A stretch of DNA of 64,000 nt from Dermacentor variabilis (Eukaryota > Arthropoda > Arachnida > Ixodida > Ixodidae). The stretch covers positions 150,581,934-150,645,933 of the forward strand of contig NC_134574.1 of assembly GCF_050947875.1 (NCBI RefSeq), in the 5' to 3' direction. The position numbers were made by a program, and so were the translations under genes. Positions 49,783 to 59,446 of this stretch are shown here, piece by piece. The notes below the pieces were generated by a model. The model saw nothing but the letters and a program-made list of their open reading frames with translations, made no database searches and was not told the origin of the DNA. The number at the start of each line of letters is the position of its first letter. Positions within the stretch are counted from its first letter, which is position 1.

Positions 49783-50005
49783 CAAAAAATTAAATTATGG
49801 CTTTGTTCCATGCCAAAACCACTTCTTGATTATGAGGCACGCCATAGGGGATGACTCCGAAAATTTCGACCACCTGGGGTTCTTTAACGTGCACCTAAAT
49901 CTAAGTACACGGGTGTTTTCGCATTTCGCCACCATCGAAATGCGTCCGCCGTGGCTGGTATTCGATCCCACGACCTCGTGCTCAGCAGCCCAACACCATA
50001 GCCAC
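49783..50005 (-). mobile_element. SINE, part 1 (split by the LTR element)
   Basis: Body and most of the tRNA-like head of the common SINE. The remaining head lies at 56,960-56,983. The whole SINE is flanked by GGGAAATCCC (49773-49782 and 56984-56993), a target-site duplication. Block A has no SINE here. Confidence 0.9.
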
Positions 50006-50139
50006 TGTTGCGTTTCGCCTGCGACACGTGGTTTTGCCGGCGCGACGGCGGCGGGGCGGCGGACATTTTGGCCCGATCGTCGTCACCGCAACACTCATCG
50101 CCAGGTGTTTCCAGGCGCGTCTGCGGCGATGCGACCGCC

Positions 50140-50470
50140 TAGGGATTTCGTTCCAGTCATTGTGCCCGAAACAGGCGAGGCCAAAGCAGGGATCTCCTTC
50201 CAGTTATTGGGCCCGAAACAGGCGATGCCAAAGCAGGGATCTCGTTCCAGTCATTGTGCCCGAAACAGGCGATGCCAAAGCAGGGACCATCTTCTCGTTA
50301 CAGTCATTGTGTCCGACCGGCAGCGCCACGACAGTGTGCTGCGCAGCGCCACGACAGTATGCTGCGCAGCGCCACGACAGTGTGCTGCGCAGCGCCACGA
50401 CCAGGTGCTACGAGATCGTGCGCAGCGCCACGACATGGTGCTACGGCATCGCTACGACAGTGTGCGTCAC
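50140..50470 (+). repeat. Tandem arrays in the LTR U3 region
   Basis: First array: about three units of roughly 46-48 bases built on CCCGAAACAGGCGATGCCAAAG (50,160-50,300). Second array: about five units of roughly 22 bases built on CAGCGCCACGACAGTGTGCT (50,320-50,465), the last ones diverged. Repeated again at 56,228-56,558. Position upstream of the TATA box suggests an enhancer-like role. Confidence 0.8.
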
Positions 50471-50537
50471 CATTAGCCCATTGTACATTCACGTGCTCGT
50501 CTTTTGAGGGGTTCCTTCTTGCCCTCAACTGCGAGAG

Positions 50538-50545
50538 TATAAAAA
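50538..50545 (+). promoter_or_regulatory. LTR TATA box
   Basis: TATAAAAA in the 5' LTR, 117 bases before AATAAA and repeated at 56626-56633 in the 3' LTR. Confidence 0.7.
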
Positions 50546-50654
50546 CAGCTGCCCCCGGACGCCAGAGGAGGGCTCCGATTTCTTCCGTTGAGTGAAGTGC
50601 TCTCCCGTCTCTCTACTTCGGTCAAACCTGACCGCCAACTCTTTGCGAGGTTAA

Positions 50655-50660
50655 AATAAA
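50655..50660 (+). terminator. LTR poly(A) signal
   Basis: AATAAA downstream of the TATA box. The functional one would be the 3' LTR copy at 56743-56748. Confidence 0.65.
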
Positions 50661-50871
50661 CAAGTTGTTTCGTTGTTACCTGTCGACTCATGCTTTGCCG
50701 GGACCTTCGGATGCTTGCAGTTGTACCCCAGGCCGCCAGGCCAACGCTACCCTTGGGGCTTGCGACCCAGGTACAACCACGGGCGTCAGCGCCGAGTTCC
50801 CATCCGATCGCTCCAGCAGTCGGATCCAAACATCTGGTTGCCAGCGGTGAGATCGCCTACGACTTCAAACA

Positions 50872-51187
50872 ACGGTCTGCCAGCGGCGAGATCGCGACAA
50901 CGGAGGCCAGCAGCAAAGAGATGCAGTTGACTGTATGCTGAGCAGCTCAACGTCGATCCGGGAGCAGTGCAACGAGCCCTGTGTGACGACTGGTTGCCTG
51001 CAGCGGAACGACTGCGCGGAATTCCTGCCTGCGAGGTTTGGTGAGTGCGGGACTTTCTTCTACTGAGCTTTGCCAGGCTTTTTGTTAGTGTCAGAAACAG
51101 AGCTGGTAATTGTGGTTGTCGTTGCTGCCGGGTTAGTTTGCGGCAAGACAATAGTAAGCAGTAGAGAAAGCAGCATTCAGAGCAGCC
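50872..51187 (+). other. Leader of the LTR element
   Basis: Begins ACGGTCTGCCAGCGGCGAG. This resembles the TCTGGTTGCCAGCGGTGAG found 40 bases earlier inside the LTR, as though the region had been duplicated. It should hold the primer-binding site and packaging signal, but neither can be fixed by eye. Confidence 0.4.
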
Positions 51188-54100
51188 ATGGATTTGAAGT
51201 CGTTGCGCAAACCGAAATTGTTGGAGCTTGCAAGAGAGTTGGGTCTGGATGTCTCAGACAAACTAAGAAAACCTGAACTGCTAAAGGCTATTCTTGAGTT
51301 AGAGGCTGAGGATGACGAGCTGTCGGAATGCCTTGAGACTATTGAGGAGAGGTCAAAAAGACAGGAGCGCGAACTTAAAGAGCAGAAAGAAAAAGAAGAG
51401 CGCGAACACGCTTTGGAAATGAAGCGTCTCGAGGTAGAGATGGAACGCGCTCGTAATGGAAGTCAGGCACACGGTGCAGGAGAACGCGTATTGTTCAAAA
51501 TGACTGACCTGATGCGGCCGTTTAAGCTTGGAGAGGACATTGGTTTGTTCCTGGTTAACTTTGAGCGAACGTGCGAGAAGCAGGGGTTCTCTCGGGAAAC
51601 GTGGCCACAGCGCTTGCTCACTTTGTTACCCGGCGAGGCGGCCGACGTAGTCGCTCGCTTGGATAGAGAGGAAGCAGAGGATTTCGACAAAGTAAAATCG
51701 AGTCTGCTAAAAAAGTACCGGCTGTCTGCGGAAGCGTTCCGTCGGAAGTTTCGGGAAAATGAGAAAGGCAAAAGTGAGTCATATACAGAGTTTGCGTATA
51801 GGCTTATGTCGAACATGCAGGAGTGGCTCAAAGAAGAGAAAGCGTTTGGTGACCACGATAAAGTTCTGCAGTGCTTCGGGCTAGAACAGTTTTATAGTCG
51901 GTTACCTGAGAACGTGCGATACTGGGTCTTGGATAGGCCAGACGTGAGTACGGTGGCTAGAGCCGCTGAGCTAGCCGAGGAGTTTGTGACGCGTCGAGCT
52001 CGCGGAGCTAAGGACGGTCAAAAGGGTGAATTTGGCTCCAAGTCTGAGAGGCCAAGGTTCACGCCCATGAGATTAAAGAGGGACACGCGTAGTGAGGATG
52101 CGAGTGAAAGCAGTCCGACCAAACGTAAAGAGACGGCGGCAGCCAAACGCAGAAAGCGGTTCGAGATGAGGCGAGCGCGCTTGTGTTATACGTGCCAGAA
52201 GCCGGGTCACTTTTCGGCGCAGTGTCCGGAAACAACACCAAAAGTTGTGTTTTTTTCAATAGGCAGCACTGACGAGAACATGAAGCTTCTCGAGCCTTAC
52301 ATGCGAGACCTCCTCGTGAACGGGAAAGAGTGCCGAGTGCTTCGCGATTCCGCAGCTACGATGGATGTAGTTCACCCGTCTTACGTAGAACCCCATATGT
52401 TCACGGGCGAGTGCGCATGGATCAAGCAAGCCGTGGAAGCTCATAGCGTGTGTCTGCCGGTAGCAAAAGTGCTTATTGAAGGACCTTTCGGAGCGCTTGA
52501 GACAGAGGCGGCAGTGTCATCTATGCTGCCACCCCAGTACCCGTACCTATTTTCAAACAGGTCCGATCACCTCCTGCGCGAGAAGGGGCTTTTGTTTGGT
52601 GAAGCTAGTGTTCAGGCCTTAACCAGATCGAAGGTTCGGGAGCTCGCTGCAAAGGCGGTAGTTGCGGGGCCGACGTTATCAAACAACGAAAAAGGGTCAG
52701 AGGCGCAGCAAGCTGATATTCAGAGCACGCCCGAACAGAATAGAATTGAGTCTGTAGCGTTGAAGGCGCCAGATACTGGAGAGGAAACGCCCGACGCGGG
52801 AAAGTTAGAAGAGCTATCTACTGATTTGCTCATCGCGCCTACGTCAGACGGACTTGATAGGTTGCTAAAAGTCAGCCGGACGGCTTTGATAGCCGAGCAA
52901 AAAAAGGATGGCAGCCTGGAAAACGTGCGCTGCAATGTCAAAGAAGGTATCGCCAGGAAAACTGCGCGTTTTGTGGAAAGAGGTGGAGTCCTGTACCGGA
53001 AGTATCTAGACCGAGGAGTGGAGTTCGATCAGCTGGTCGTGCCTCAATGCTATCGTCAGGATCTGTTGCGCTTGTCACATGGGGGTTCGTGGTCCGGACA
53101 CCTAGGAGTTAAGAAAACTAAGGACCGTCTCTTGCAAGAGTACTATTGGCCAGGGTGTTTTCGGGACGCAGACCATTTCGTGAGGACATGTGACACTTGT
53201 CAGCGGGTGGGCAAACCAGGGGACAAATCGAGGGCGCCGTTGAAATTGGTACCTATCATTACGGAGCCTTTTAGACGGCTCGTTATTGATACTGTGGGAC
53301 CTCTGCCGGTAACAGCCACGGGGTACAGACACATTTTGACTGTGATCTGCCCAGCGACAAAGTTCCCTGAAGCAGTGCCGCTTAAAGAACTCAGCTCAGT
53401 TGAGATAGTCAATGCACTACTGTCCATATTTGCGCGAGTTGGTTTTCCTGCAGAAATTCAATCAGATCAGGGCACAGTGTTTACTAGCGCTTTGACGACA
53501 ACTTTTCTCGAAAGGTGTGGGGTAAAGCTGCTACACAGCTCAGTGTACCACCCACAGTCGAATTCCGTTGAGAAGCTCCACTCCGTCATGAAGCGCGTGT
53601 TGAGAGCGTTGTGTTTTGAACATCGAACTGACTGGGAGCTGTGTTTGCCTGCGGTGATGTTTGCGTTAAGAACCGCGCCGCATGCGGCTACGGGGTTTTC
53701 GCCAGCTGAACTGGTGTACGGTCGCTCGCTTCGATCTCCGCTTCGCATGCTTCGAGAATCATGGGAAGGTAGGGGCGACGACCCAGTCGTGGTGGAGTAC
53801 GTGCTTAAGCTCCTCGAACGCTTAAGAAGGGCACAGGAGTTGTCAGGTGAAGCAATGACAAAGGCCCAGCAGAGGGCCAAGGTTTATTATGATCGGACAG
53901 CCAGGGCCCGTCGTTTTGAGGTTGGCGATGAGGTCATGATATTGCGCACATCGCTAAACAACAAACTAGACGTGCAGTGGGAGGGCCCAGCGCGAATTGT
54001 TCAGAAACTGTCGGACGTTAACTACGTGGTAAGTCTGCCAGGAAAGCGGAAAGCACAGCAAGTTTACCACTGTAATCTGCTCAAACCTTATAGACAAAGG

Positions 54101-55606
54101 GAAGCAGTGGTGTGCATGATGGTAAACGTTCCTGAAGAGCTTCCGGTCGAGCTTCCGGGACTAGGCTCAGTGACGAACAGGGAAGACACCGGTCAAGTCA
54201 TTAGTGACCTTATCAGTAAAGCACCGCTGTCGCCTGAGCAGAAAACCGAACTACACCAGCTATTACAAGAGTTTCAAGGTCTGTTCTCTGAGAGGCCTGG
54301 TAGGACTTCTGTACTTACTCATGATATAGAACTTACCTCCCCAGAGCCAGTACGATCCAAGGCGTATCGGGTGTCACCCCGCCAGAGCGATATTATGGAG
54401 GCTGAGGTAAAGAAAATGCTACAGCTCGGTGTTATTGAGGCAGGTGAGAGTGATTATACCTCCCCTTTGATTTTAGTTGAGGTACCGGGCAAGGAACCTC
54501 GTCCTTGCGTCGACTACCGCAGGCTTAATTCCATCACTAAGGATCAAATTTATCCGATCCCTAACATCGAGGAGCGCCTTGAGAAAGTTAGTAGCGCTCA
54601 GTTTATTTCCACCCTAGATCTTGTCAGGGGTTATTGGCAGGTTCCACTTACAGAAGAGGCTAGTAGGTATGCGGCGTTCATTTCACCAATGGGAACATTC
54701 CGTCCTAAAGTGTTGAGTTTTGGTTTGAAGAACGCGCCATACTGTTTTTCAAGTCTCATGGATAAAGTGTTGCGGGGACAGCAAGAATTCGCTTTACCGT
54801 ATCTAGACGACGTAGCGATATTCTCCGCATCCTGGTCTGAGCATATGACACACTTGCGGGCAGTGCTAACCCGCCTGCGCGAAGCAGGCTTGACAGTAAA
54901 GGCTCCTAAGTGCCAGTTAGCACAGGCCGAGGTTGTCTACCTCGGTCACGTGATTGGTCAGGGTCGTCGCCGCCCCTCTGAAATAAAAGTGGCCGCTGTG
55001 CGAGACTTTCCGCAACCGCGCACAAAGACCGATATTCGGTCGTTCTTAGGTGTCGCCGGCTACTATCAGAGGTACATCCCTAGGTACTCTGATATCGCGG
55101 CTCCCCTGACGGATGCTCTAAGAAAGACAGAGCCTCAAACAGTCGTCTGGGACGAGACAAAGGAAAGAGCTTTTAGCGCCCTAAAGAGTGCCCTAACAAG
55201 CCAGCCTGTGCTACGATCGCCAGACTATACAAAAGGGTTCATTGTTCAGTGCGATGCTAGCGAGCGAGGCATGGGCGTTGTACTGTGCCAACGGGAAAAT
55301 GGAGAAGTAGAACACCCCGTCCTGTATGCTAGTCGTAAGCTGACCAGTCGTGAGCAGGCGTATAGCGCCACCGAGAAAGAGTGTGCATGTCTCGTGTGGG
55401 CCGTTCAGAAATTGTCATGCTATCTAGCCGGCTCGAGGTTTATCATTGAGACAGATCACTGCCCTCTCCAATGGCTGCAGACCATCTCTCCCAAAAATGG
55501 CCGCCTCCTGCGCTGGAGCCTCGCTTTACAACAATATTCCTTTGAGGTGCGTTACAAAAAGGGGAGTCTCAACGGTAACGCCGATGGCTTAAGTCGAAGC
55601 CCCTAA
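51188..55606 (+). CDS. Gag-Pol polyprotein, Gmr1-like order (integrase before reverse transcriptase)
   Basis: 1472 residues in one frame. An N-terminal SAP-like helix pair (about 5-38) and a coiled coil (50-92) precede the capsid, whose C-terminal part (about 184-268, with LEQFYSRLPENVRYWV) resembles a SCAN domain. A knuckle C333/C336/H341/C346 follows, then a protease-like LRDSAAT (D387) where D-S/T-G is expected. The integrase has H631/H638/C668/C671 and D701, D760, E795, with a GPY/F-like module near 925-960. Only then comes the reverse transcriptase (D1144; YLDD 1205-1208; GLKNAPYCF) and RNase H (D1356, E1396 or E1398, D1423), ending ADGLSRSP. The order is that of Ty1/copia, but the sequences are Ty3/gypsy-like. 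Gag and Pol are not separated by a stop or shift. Confidence 0.95.
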   Translation: MDLKSLRKPKLLELARELGLDVSDKLRKPELLKAILELEAEDDELSECLETIEERSKRQERELKEQKEKEEREHALEMKRLEVEMERARNGSQAHGAGERVLFKMTDLMRPFKLGEDIGLFLVNFERTCEKQGFSRETWPQRLLTLLPGEAADVVARLDREEAEDFDKVKSSLLKKYRLSAEAFRRKFRENEKGKSESYTEFAYRLMSNMQEWLKEEKAFGDHDKVLQCFGLEQFYSRLPENVRYWVLDRPDVSTVARAAELAEEFVTRRARGAKDGQKGEFGSKSERPRFTPMRLKRDTRSEDASESSPTKRKETAAAKRRKRFEMRRARLCYTCQKPGHFSAQCPETTPKVVFFSIGSTDENMKLLEPYMRDLLVNGKECRVLRDSAATMDVVHPSYVEPHMFTGECAWIKQAVEAHSVCLPVAKVLIEGPFGALETEAAVSSMLPPQYPYLFSNRSDHLLREKGLLFGEASVQALTRSKVRELAAKAVVAGPTLSNNEKGSEAQQADIQSTPEQNRIESVALKAPDTGEETPDAGKLEELSTDLLIAPTSDGLDRLLKVSRTALIAEQKKDGSLENVRCNVKEGIARKTARFVERGGVLYRKYLDRGVEFDQLVVPQCYRQDLLRLSHGGSWSGHLGVKKTKDRLLQEYYWPGCFRDADHFVRTCDTCQRVGKPGDKSRAPLKLVPIITEPFRRLVIDTVGPLPVTATGYRHILTVICPATKFPEAVPLKELSSVEIVNALLSIFARVGFPAEIQSDQGTVFTSALTTTFLERCGVKLLHSSVYHPQSNSVEKLHSVMKRVLRALCFEHRTDWELCLPAVMFALRTAPHAATGFSPAELVYGRSLRSPLRMLRESWEGRGDDPVVVEYVLKLLERLRRAQELSGEAMTKAQQRAKVYYDRTARARRFEVGDEVMILRTSLNNKLDVQWEGPARIVQKLSDVNYVVSLPGKRKAQQVYHCNLLKPYRQREAVVCMMVNVPEELPVELPGLGSVTNREDTGQVISDLISKAPLSPEQKTELHQLLQEFQGLFSERPGRTSVLTHDIELTSPEPVRSKAYRVSPRQSDIMEAEVKKMLQLGVIEAGESDYTSPLILVEVPGKEPRPCVDYRRLNSITKDQIYPIPNIEERLEKVSSAQFISTLDLVRGYWQVPLTEEASRYAAFISPMGTFRPKVLSFGLKNAPYCFSSLMDKVLRGQQEFALPYLDDVAIFSASWSEHMTHLRAVLTRLREAGLTVKAPKCQLAQAEVVYLGHVIGQGRRRPSEIKVAAVRDFPQPRTKTDIRSFLGVAGYYQRYIPRYSDIAAPLTDALRKTEPQTVVWDETKERAFSALKSALTSQPVLRSPDYTKGFIVQCDASERGMGVVLCQRENGEVEHPVLYASRKLTSREQAYSATEKECACLVWAVQKLSCYLAGSRFIIETDHCPLQWLQTISPKNGRLLRWSLALQQYSFEVRYKKGSLNGNADGLSRSP

Positions 55607-56093
55607 CGTAGGAATCAGCCTCAAAATTGTTTGTTACTGATGTTTTTCTTCCTGAGGCAGGATTTTTTTTTAACATATTGCTTTTGTTTAGTGTTTCAAA
55701 GTGATGATATGCTTTCTAGTGCAATTTTTCAATTTGTGGACGCGTTCTGAGTGATGCTAGACTACTGTAAGGAACTAGGCAGTGGTATAAAAAGGGGAAA
55801 GAGCCTGGCAGGGCTTAGTGAGGGTTGTGCCGTGCTTGCTGACTGAGCGGTTGAGTTTTCAGCGTAGTTCTAACGCTTGCCGGGAACGAGAACAAAAATG
55901 TGAACTCTCCCGAAGTCACTTTGCAGTGTCCCGTGCGAACCTGAACGAGAGAACGAGGCCTTCTCTGTGCGCTGCGCTCAAGAAACGTCCAGGGACGCCC
56001 GACTTCGGTTATGAGCATCATCGAGCGACATCCCTCCGGACAGCGGATGCAGTCCCCTGTCCATCGGGATCTCCTTTCCCCGGCGGGGCGGTC
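55607..56093 (+). other. Region between pol and the 3' LTR
   Basis: No env-like ORF. A second TATA-like TATAAAAAGGGG lies at about 55,787-55,798. The sequence just before the LTR (CCCCGGCGGGGCGGTC) is a poor polypurine tract. Confidence 0.6.
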
Positions 56094-56959
56094 TGTTGCG
56101 TTTCGCCTGCGACACGTGGTTTTGCCGGCGCGACGGCGGCGGGGCGGCGGACATTTTGGCCCGATCGTCGTCACCGCAACACTCATCGCCAGGTGTTTCC
56201 AGGCGCGTCTGCGGCGATGCGACCGCCTAGGGATTTCGTTCCAGTCATTGTGCCCGAAACAGGCGAGGCCAAAGCAGGGATCTCCTTCCAGTTATTGGGC
56301 CCGAAACAGGCGATGCCAAAGCAGGGATCTCGTTCCAGTCATTGTGCCCGAAACAGGCGATGCCAAAGCAGGGACCATCTTCTCGTTACAGTCATTGTGT
56401 CCGACCGGCAGCGCCACGACAGTGTGCTGCGCAGCGCCACGACAGTATGCTGCGCAGCGCCACGACAGTGTGCTGCGCAGCGCCACGACCAGGTGCTACG
56501 AGATCGTGCGCAGCGCCACGACATGGTGCTACGGCATCGCTACGACAGTGTGCGTCACCATTAGCCCATTGTACATTCACGTGCTCGTCTTTTGAGGGGT
56601 TCCTTCTTGCCCTCAACTGCGAGAGTATAAAAACAGCTGCCCCCGGACGCCAGAGGAGGGCTCCGATTTCTTCCGTTGAGTGAAGTGCTCTCCCGTCTCT
56701 CTACTTCGGTCAAACCTGACCGCCAACTCTTTGCGATGTTAAAATAAACAAGTTGTTTCGTTGTTACCTGTCGACTCATGCTTTGCCGGGACCTTCGGAT
56801 GCTTGCAGTTGTACCCCAGGCCGCCAGGCCAACGCTACCCTTGGGGCTTGCGACCCAGGTACAACCACGGGCGTCAGCGCCGAGTTCCCAACAGATCGTA
56901 CCAGCAGTCGGATCCAAATATCTGGTTGCCAGCGGTGAGATCGCCTACGACTTCAAACA
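56094..56959 (+). repeat. 3' LTR
   Basis: 866 bp, same length as the 5' LTR. Differences seen: one near 56,737, four clustered at about 56,890-56,900 and one near 56,919. Confidence 0.95.
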
Positions 56960-56983
56960 CCACTGAGAAACCACGGCGGGTAT
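56960..56983 (-). mobile_element. SINE, part 2 (start of the tRNA-like head)
   Basis: Completes the SINE begun at 49,783: CCACTGAGAAACCACGGCGGGTAT, where the first four bases are the LTR element's target duplication. Confidence 0.85.
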
Positions 56984-57407
56984 GGGAAATCCCAGCGGAT
57001 GAAAACATCTATAACGGAAACACTTTCACTTGTTATCTGCAGGTAATGGCAAGATTCGTACTTTCTGTTAACGTATTTCTAAAGATATTTCTCGAAAGTG
57101 AATACATATATCACTCCATTAAATTAGGAACCGAAGTCACCAACCAATTGATTGCGAAGGGCGCAGAAGAAATAAAACGACGAAACGGGGTGTAACTAAA
57201 GATATGAAACATATGAAATCATTGAGAGGCTCATGCAGTTCCTTTGAGAACAGATAGATGCCGTATTTGAAATAATAATTCCCATGTCTTGACAGAATAA
57301 ATGAAAATATACACGTTGAAACATTGTTTCAGTCGCAGGAACGTAAGCCTGCTATACCATGCAAACGCTTGCATGGGAATGAACACCATAAAATGATGCG
57401 TATATTT
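56984..57407. other. Block B, no supported gene
   Basis: Resumes collinearity with block A at 22,700. Nothing coding recognised. Confidence 0.4.
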
Positions 57408-57715
57408 ATCAGAACTGAAAGCTTTAGGTCAGTGCTCTGAAAGAACATCCGCTTTGAAGGTCTTCGTCGCGTTATTAAGGTTCCTGCAGTCTACGGGGCT
57501 TAACGATGGACTTTAAGAACGCCGCCTACTACCGCTCTATAGTGTACGAGCTTTGTTGGATGCTCGTCTAGCTTTCTTCTATATCTTCCTTTCACTCTCT
57601 TTCTCTTTTTATCCTCCTGAACCCTTCCCTCCGTGCAGGGTAGCCAACCGGAACTACCTCTGGTTAACCTCCCTGCCTTCCTCTGTATTTTCTCTCTCTC
57701 TCTCTCTCTCTCTAG
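57408..57715 (+). mobile_element. LINE tail unit, second copy
   Basis: Begins at the same nucleotide as the copy at 15,786 (TCAGAACTGAAAGC) and ends in (CT)n. Reads SELKALGQCSERTSALK...QSTGLNDGL before TAA. Absent from the matching place in block A (about 23,115), so it inserted into B after the duplication, or was lost from A. No clear target duplication seen. Confidence 0.75.
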
Positions 57716-58507
57716 CAGTTCCGTGCACTTGTTTTCACACAACACACATTCTTCGTCTGTCTCTTGAATAAAGAGAATGGTCTCCCCGCTAAAGACGACG
57801 ATTAACTGGTGCTTTTGCTCGTGCTGTCAGCTACATTGGTCAGTGCCGCAGTTGCCCTTGACTCTGTAAATAGACTTCCGTATAATTACTATTTCATTCC
57901 CGTAACATTCGGTGGAAGCACGGGACATCGATCCTAGAACTTCTCGCTACTGCATGCTTGCTACTTGTTTCGAAACGCGATGGAGCACCATAGCAAACAA
58001 GCGAACGAGACGGAGCCGAGTGCCCAAACATTGCGATGTCCTAGTTCCCACGTGACCACTTGCTGCACTGCGACGTAACGGCACAGAGATTTCTTTTAAA
58101 GCAAAACCCAAACTGACTTTAGAAAGGCTATAAAATTGAATTATTTAGGGTATATTGTGGCTTTCCAGCGTGTTTTAGGGGTTTTGAGCTACCTGATATT
58201 CTCTTACCACATACACACACGCACACACGCAAATGAACGCCAGCACTCCTTTAAACGTCCGTTCGGCTGTTTGCTCGGTTGATGTGCCTGGGCCTAACGA
58301 ACCACTTTTTGCTTTTATTTCTTTGACCTTGGGTATTAAACTTAGTTGCGTACGCTTTGCGTGATATGTACTACTGCAGAACAGTGGTTTCCAAACACTA
58401 GATATTATATTTGAAACGGAAGACGTACATCGCATATTTAATTCCCTTATGTCCTGTTACATTCGAAGTTTAGCTGTAATTAATCTCTGTTTTTCTTTCT
58501 TTCTTTT
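57716..58507. other. Block B, no supported gene
   Basis: Collinear with 23,125-23,970. Nothing coding recognised. Confidence 0.4.
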
Positions 58508-58680
58508 AAAAAAAATTATGAGGTTTTACGTGCCAAAACCACTTTCTGATTATGAGGCACGCCGTAGTGGAGGACTCCGGAAATTTTGACCACCTGGGGT
58601 TATTTAACGTGCACCTAAATCTAAGTACACGGGTGTTTTCGCATTTCGCCCCCATCGAAATGCGGCCGCCGTGGCCGGGA
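58508..58680 (-). mobile_element. SINE lacking its tRNA head, with 15-bp TSD
   Basis: Carries only the body of the common SINE, ending GCCGTGGCCGGGA just where the B box would begin. Flanked by TTCTTTCTTTCTTTT at 58493-58507 and 58681-58695. Block A has no insertion at 23,965. A perfect target duplication with a missing head means 5' truncation during reverse transcription. Confidence 0.9.
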
Positions 58681-59446
58681 TTCTTTCTTTCTTTTTCATT
58701 GGCTAACCGGTGCCGGAAATAGGTGGAAACTTACAATCGCCTGAGAACTCTTAGTCTAGAGAATCTTCAATAAATAACATTAGGGATTTTATTTGCATTT
58801 TGTTGCAGCACCTGGTTTAGTAATACTATGCCTAGAAAGAGCTCATTAAACTATCAACAAACTACTGTGAGACTCCAGGTAGCGAAGCTTAAAGTCGTTA
58901 TCTTTCTTCGCAAACTTCAATCTTGCAGCAACAAAATGCAATTCGCCTAAAACGTTCTCTTCGGAGAGTCAAGACTGATTAGGTATTTCGTTCGAAGTGC
59001 GCGCGATGTGGTTACCAAACCTGCTGAACAGGTTGAAAAGCACTCGTGGCATATGCAGTTACTTGAGCTCTCTGATTCACGAAAGAATAAGAAATGGAAA
59101 TAAGTATTGCAGTTCGGCGGATGTTGCAATAATAAAATTATGGAGCTGCCTTCGTAATCACCACTCACGATACAAAACTTTCCCCAAACCAGAGAGACGA
59201 TACATGTACCATCGCTTGGAGCTACGCTACAGGGTGAGGCATTCAACTTAGCCTCATGCCATAAATCTGCATATTAATGACAACCCGGGAGCACTTTGCG
59301 CTTGGACCATCCTTTCATATACACATTGCGACCACCAGCTAGACATGTGGTGGCGATGTCAAATATGCGCAATGATTAACGGGCTCCTCAAATAATTGGT
59401 CACAGAGTAAGTTCTCCTTACTGATATAATAGAAGCAAACAATAAA
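58681..59446. other. Block B, no supported gene
   Basis: Collinear with block A to 24,732. A minus-strand frame at 59,010-59,246 stays open in both copies for about 60 codons but has no further support. Confidence 0.35.

Larger units (their letters stand above)
50006..50871 (+). repeat. 5' LTR
   Basis: 866 bp, TGTTGCG...CAAACA. Contains two tandem arrays in the upstream half, a TATA box at 50538-50545 and an AATAAA at 50655-50660, the order expected for U3, R and U5. Confidence 0.95.
50006..56959 (+). mobile_element. Complete Gmr1-like Ty3/gypsy-type LTR retrotransposon
   Basis: 6,954 bp with two 866-bp LTRs (TG...CA) differing at about six positions. The target duplication is CCAC (50002-50005 and 56960-56963), inside a SINE. 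One gag-pol ORF has the order capsid, zinc knuckle, protease, integrase, reverse transcriptase, RNase H. There is no env-like ORF. The low LTR divergence points to recent insertion. No canonical TGG primer-binding site directly follows the 5' LTR. Confidence 0.95.

Noticed and set aside
50140..50470. CRISPR-like direct repeats
   Set aside because: Units are contiguous without unique spacers, lie in an LTR and are copied in the second LTR; the genome is eukaryotic.
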